Assembly: GCF_026153205.1 (NCBI RefSeq)
Contig: NZ_JAPFBW010000007.1
Span: forward strand, 124,001-188,000
Length of the DNA stretch: 64,000 bases
Direction of reading: 5' to 3'
Source: Aquabacterium sp. A7-Y
GTDB taxonomy: Bacteria; Pseudomonadota; Gammaproteobacteria; Burkholderiales; Burkholderiaceae_C
Positions 61,315-64,000 of the stretch are shown here, piece by piece (within the stretch, counting starts at the first letter, position 1; each line of letters begins with the position of its first letter). The position numbers and the translations under genes are program-made. A model generated the notes under the pieces. That model worked only from the letters and a program-made list of their open reading frames with translations. It did no database searches and was not told the DNA's origin.

Positions 61315-62097
61315 ATGAATTCGGACGTGTCAGGGTCGCAGATTTCCAGCCGCCGGGGCAGTGTCAGCGAGGCGGAGTGGCAGGTGCGGGTGGATCTGGC
61401 GGCGGCCTACCGGCTGGTCGCCTCGTTCCGCTGGGACGACCTGGTGTTCACCCATATCACGGCCCGCGTGCCGGGCACCGAGGACCAGTTCCTGATCAAC
61501 CCCTACGGCTTGCTGTTTGACGAGATCACAGCCTCCAGCCTGGTGAAGATCGACCTGCAGGGCCGCAAGATCGACGACACGCCCTTCGACATCAACCCGG
61601 CCGGCTTCACCATTCACAGCGCCATCCACGCGGTGCGCCACGATGCAGGCTGCGTGCTGCACACGCACACGCTCAACGGCATCGCGGTGTCAGCGCAGAA
61701 GGAGGGCGTGCTGCCGCTGTCGCAGCAATCGATCTTCGTGCTCTCGAGCCTGGCCTATCACGACTACGAGGGCGTGGCGCTGCGCGACGACGAGAAGCCG
61801 CGGCTGGTGCGCGACCTCGGCGACAAGACCTTCCTGATGCTGCGCAACCACGGTCTGCTGACCGTGGGCAAGACGGTGGCCGACGCCTTCCTGTCGATGT
61901 ACCTGTTCGAGACGGTGTGCGCGATCCAGGTGAGGGCGCAGGCGGGGGGCGGCGAGCTGGTGCGGGTGGACCCGGCCATCATCGCCTCGGCTGGGGCGCA
62001 GGCGCGCCAGGTGACGCGCGGGCAGGGGGCAGGGAGTCTGAACTGGCCCGGCCTGCTGAGGCGGCTGGATCGCATCGATCCGGGCTACCGGGACTGA
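61315..62097 (+). CDS. Class II aldolase/adducin family protein
   Basis: A 260-residue zinc-dependent aldolase-fold protein. It has a metal-site His pair in CVLHTHTLNGIAVSAQ, a further His in LMLRNHGLLTVG, the phosphate/substrate region VFTHITARVPG, and INPYGLLFDEITASSL. This subgroup lacks an assigned sugar-phosphate substrate and often lies near hydroxy-acid or aromatic pathways. AGGAGACAGCGCA sets the start at 61315, 21 codons within the longer frame. It is divergent from the Crp-type regulator. Confidence 0.9.
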   Translation: MNSDVSGSQISSRRGSVSEAEWQVRVDLAAAYRLVASFRWDDLVFTHITARVPGTEDQFLINPYGLLFDEITASSLVKIDLQGRKIDDTPFDINPAGFTIHSAIHAVRHDAGCVLHTHTLNGIAVSAQKEGVLPLSQQSIFVLSSLAYHDYEGVALRDDEKPRLVRDLGDKTFLMLRNHGLLTVGKTVADAFLSMYLFETVCAIQVRAQAGGGELVRVDPAIIASAGAQARQVTRGQGAGSLNWPGLLRRLDRIDPGYRD

Positions 62098-62157
62098 GCG
62101 TCTCCGGGGGGGCTTGCTCGCGGCCGGCGCCCGGGGCGCCAAACCGGGAGCAGCGCC

Positions 62158-62877
62158 TCAACTGCGCGGCGTGCTGCCTTCCATGCGCAGGTACTGCGCC
62201 AGCAGCTTTTCCATCGTGGTGTAGCGTTCCCGCTCGTGCAGCCACTGCGTCGGTGCGAGGTTGATCCCCCGCACCACCATGTCCTCGCTGCTGATGTCCA
62301 TCACGTTGATGCAGGCCGGCGCCTGCTCCATGCGGCCGAGGAAGCAGCGCTGGCCCGCCAGCGCATAGGAAAGCAGGGCGCGGTTCACGCCGCCGTGCAG
62401 CACCAGCAGGAGCTGCTGCCAGCCTTCGTCTCGCAGCAGCTCCTGGAACGCCGGCAGCGCTCGGTCCTGCATCTCGCCAATCGATTCACCGCCGAGGAAG
62501 CGCGACGACTCGTCGACCGTGCCCTGGAAGGCCCCGAGGAAGGCGCCCCGCAGCTGCTCCTTCGGAATGTCGCTCAGCCGGCCTCCGCGGATCTCCTGCA
62601 GGCGCGGCTCCTGCACCAGTGGCAGCTGGGCCTGGCCGGCCGCTGCGAGCACGCGCGACGCGGTTTCCACGGTGCGAGGCAGGCCGCTGACCACCACGCG
62701 GTCGAAGCGCACGCCGGCCGCCTTGAACAGTTCGCCCGCGGCATCCGCCTGCTGGCGGCCGGTTTCGTTGAGCGGCACGGTGTCGGGCGCGACCGGCGTG
62801 CCGTCGGCGAGGAAATAGTCGACCGAGCCGTGGCGCATCAGGTAGATGCGCCGCCGCCGGGGCAGGGTGCCGCTCAT
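62158..62877 (-). CDS. Histidine phosphatase family protein
   Basis: A 239-residue member of the phosphoglycerate-mutase-like superfamily. The catalytic RHG motif is in RRRIYLMRHGSVDYF (about residues 8-22). The partner His is in LLVLHGGVNRALL, and the Arg of the phosphate pocket lies in VVSGLPRTVETASRVL. The substrate is unknown. The strong GGGAGG ribosome site lies before the ATG. It follows the enoyl-CoA hydratase by 30 bases on the same strand, so they are probably co-transcribed. In an acyl-phosphate setting it could remove a phosphate, but this is inference. Confidence 0.92.
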   Translation of the reverse strand: MSGTLPRRRRIYLMRHGSVDYFLADGTPVAPDTVPLNETGRQQADAAGELFKAAGVRFDRVVVSGLPRTVETASRVLAAAGQAQLPLVQEPRLQEIRGGRLSDIPKEQLRGAFLGAFQGTVDESSRFLGGESIGEMQDRALPAFQELLRDEGWQQLLLVLHGGVNRALLSYALAGQRCFLGRMEQAPACINVMDISSEDMVVRGINLAPTQWLHERERYTTMEKLLAQYLRMEGSTPRS

Positions 62878-62907
62878 CGTGCACCTCCCGGGCGAGGAGT
62901 CCGGCGC

Positions 62908-63684
62908 TCAACGATAGCGCGGCGGGCGTTTTTCGAAGAAGGCTGCGATGCCTTCAGCGGCGTTGGGATGATGCAGGTTGTCGACAAAACAGTCCCGTTC
63001 GGCGTCGAGTTGTTGAGGCAGGCTGGCGGGCCACTGGTTGAGCAGCTCCTTGCTGCCGGCCAGTGCGTTCGGGGCGAGCTCCGACAGACGCTGCGCGATG
63101 GTCAAAGCTTGCGCCAGCGCCTCCCCCTTGTCTGTCACTCGATTGACAAGGCCCCAGGCCTGCAGCCGCTCGGCGCCAACCGGCTCGCCCAGCCACACCA
63201 TCTCGGCCACCAGGGTGCGCGGCAGCATCTGCATCAGCTGCCAAGTGATGCCGCCGTCCGGCGACAGGCCGATCCGGTTGTAGGCCAGGCTGAAGCGCAC
63301 GTCGCGTGCCGCGACCACCAGGTCGCAGGCCAGGGCCAGCGAGAAGCCGCCCCCGGCGGCCGCGCCTTCGACCGCGGCGATCACCGGCTTGGGAAAGGCC
63401 CGGATCGCTTCGATCCAGCGGTGGAAACGGTCCAGGCGCTGGGTCTGCACCTCCGGGCCCAGCCGGCTGTTGACGGCCAGCTGCTTCAGGTTGCCGCCGG
63501 AACAGAAGCTGCCGCCGGCGCCGGTGAGCACGACGCAGCTGACCTCATCCGAGGACTCGGCCATGTTCAGGGTCTCCACCCCGGCCGCCATGACCTCCTC
63601 CGACAGGGCATTGCGCGTCTCGGGATCATGGAGAGTCAGGACCAGGGTACGATCCAGACGTTCGGTACGCAGTTCGCTCGGCAT
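62908..63684 (-). CDS. Enoyl-CoA hydratase/isomerase family protein
   Basis: A 258-residue crotonase-fold enzyme. The oxyanion-hole motifs are GAGGSFCSGGNLKQL and VEGAAAGGGFSLALACDL. The region RFSLAYNRIGLSPDGG replaces one of the two hydratase glutamates by Asp/Ser, so it may be an isomerase or a hydratase of altered specificity. The ATG at 63682-63684 begins MPSELRTERLDRTLVL; the frame extends 35 codons upstream without family sequence. First gene of a two-gene unit with the histidine phosphatase. Confidence 0.92.
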   Translation of the reverse strand: MPSELRTERLDRTLVLTLHDPETRNALSEEVMAAGVETLNMAESSDEVSCVVLTGAGGSFCSGGNLKQLAVNSRLGPEVQTQRLDRFHRWIEAIRAFPKPVIAAVEGAAAGGGFSLALACDLVVAARDVRFSLAYNRIGLSPDGGITWQLMQMLPRTLVAEMVWLGEPVGAERLQAWGLVNRVTDKGEALAQALTIAQRLSELAPNALAGSKELLNQWPASLPQQLDAERDCFVDNLHHPNAAEGIAAFFEKRPPRYR

Positions 63685-63895
63685 CGTGGGTGCTTCTCGA
63701 TAGACTGTGGGACATCCCCGCGGTAGCGGGAGGCGGCCTGGTCGGCGAAGCCGATTGTGCATGAGTGAACTGCCGCCCGGCGCCGACACGGCCGCACGCG
63801 CCCTGTTGTTCCTCCGTCTTGGCCTGCCTTCTGCATCAAGGTGGCGGCAAGGCGGGTCGTGCTAGAGTCCGTTTCAGTTTGTCACCAGCGCACGC

Positions 63896-64000
63896 ATGAA
63901 GAAGTTCCGCACCCGGCTGACCACTGTCGTTGTCTTGCTGGGAGCGTGCGCGAACGCTGCGGCCCTGGGGCTGGGCGAAGCGCGCAGTACCGCCTTGATC
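63896..64000 (+). CDS. N-terminus of an exported protein, FimV-like (truncated by the window end)
   Basis: The first 35 codons are visible. A Sec signal peptide (MKKFRTRLTTVVVLLGACA) ends near ANAAA and is followed by LGLGEARSTALI, which resembles the start of the periplasmic domain of FimV-type pilus-assembly proteins. The rest lies beyond the window. No good Shine-Dalgarno is visible. Confidence 0.5.
   Translation, partial: MKKFRTRLTTVVVLLGACANAAALGLGEARSTALI

Overview
The window comes from a high-GC (roughly two-thirds G+C by eye) beta-proteobacterium of the order Burkholderiales, most like the Rubrivivax/Leptothrix/Caldimonas (Sphaerotilaceae) lineage. The evidence is the set of gene families: a short H-NS-type protein, YggX, a fused NAGK/GNAT-type ArgA, a stand-alone IF-1 paralogue with a C-terminal tail, a PE-LIG-POL LigD with Ku, and a GlgE/TreS-Mak glycogen cluster. 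Genes are dense on both strands. I see two tRNA genes, no rRNA, no CRISPR array, no integrase and no intact insertion sequence.

Layout. 1-14.9 kb: the 3' end of an M3 peptidase, an H-NS-like protein, an iron(III)-binding protein with a Fur-box-like site, a receiver-like protein, argA-yggX, hrpA, and a sugar locus (ROK repressor, wreck of a sugar ABC ATPase, PfkB kinase, xylulokinase). 14.9-23.5 kb: tRNA-Pro, a chemoreceptor with an integral-membrane sensor, an ECF sigma / ferritin-like / cytochrome c operon, IF-1, an FkbM methyltransferase, two small unknown genes and a hybrid histidine kinase. 23.5-28.6 kb: a complete disaccharide-type ABC importer, with the binding protein first and the ATPase last, then a DUF1993 protein. 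28.7-34.8 kb: an accessory stretch with two coupled micro-membrane proteins, a full-length type III secretion SctJ-like lipoprotein with no other secretion gene nearby, a coiled-coil protein, LysR and LuxR-solo regulators, a PagL lipid A deacylase and a SET-domain protein.

34.7-41 kb: a minus-strand run asmA, SemiSWEET-like, ku, ligD that carries two-component non-homologous end joining. 41.2-56 kb is the centre of the window: glgB-glgE-(treS::maltokinase)-MscS-like-glgX, read as one operon, followed by an (alpha/alpha)6-type glycosidase, a single-domain response regulator and a second glgX. TreS interconverts trehalose and maltose, the fused kinase makes maltose-1-phosphate, GlgE extends alpha-1,4-glucan from it, GlgB branches it and the GlgX proteins debranch it. 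No glgA, glgC, glgP, treY or treZ lies in the window. The disaccharide importer at 23.5-27.8 kb could supply this route, but that link is inference.

56-64 kb: tRNA-Arg, a YfcG-like glutathione transferase, a Burkholderiales-type unknown protein, and an acyl-CoA block (Crp-type regulator, aminoglycoside-phosphotransferase-like kinase, acyl-CoA dehydrogenase, class II aldolase, enoyl-CoA hydratase, histidine phosphatase). The kinase and dehydrogenase pair resembles the 4-hydroxyacyl-CoA (levulinate/ACAD10-11) logic. The window ends in the first codons of a FimV-like exported protein.
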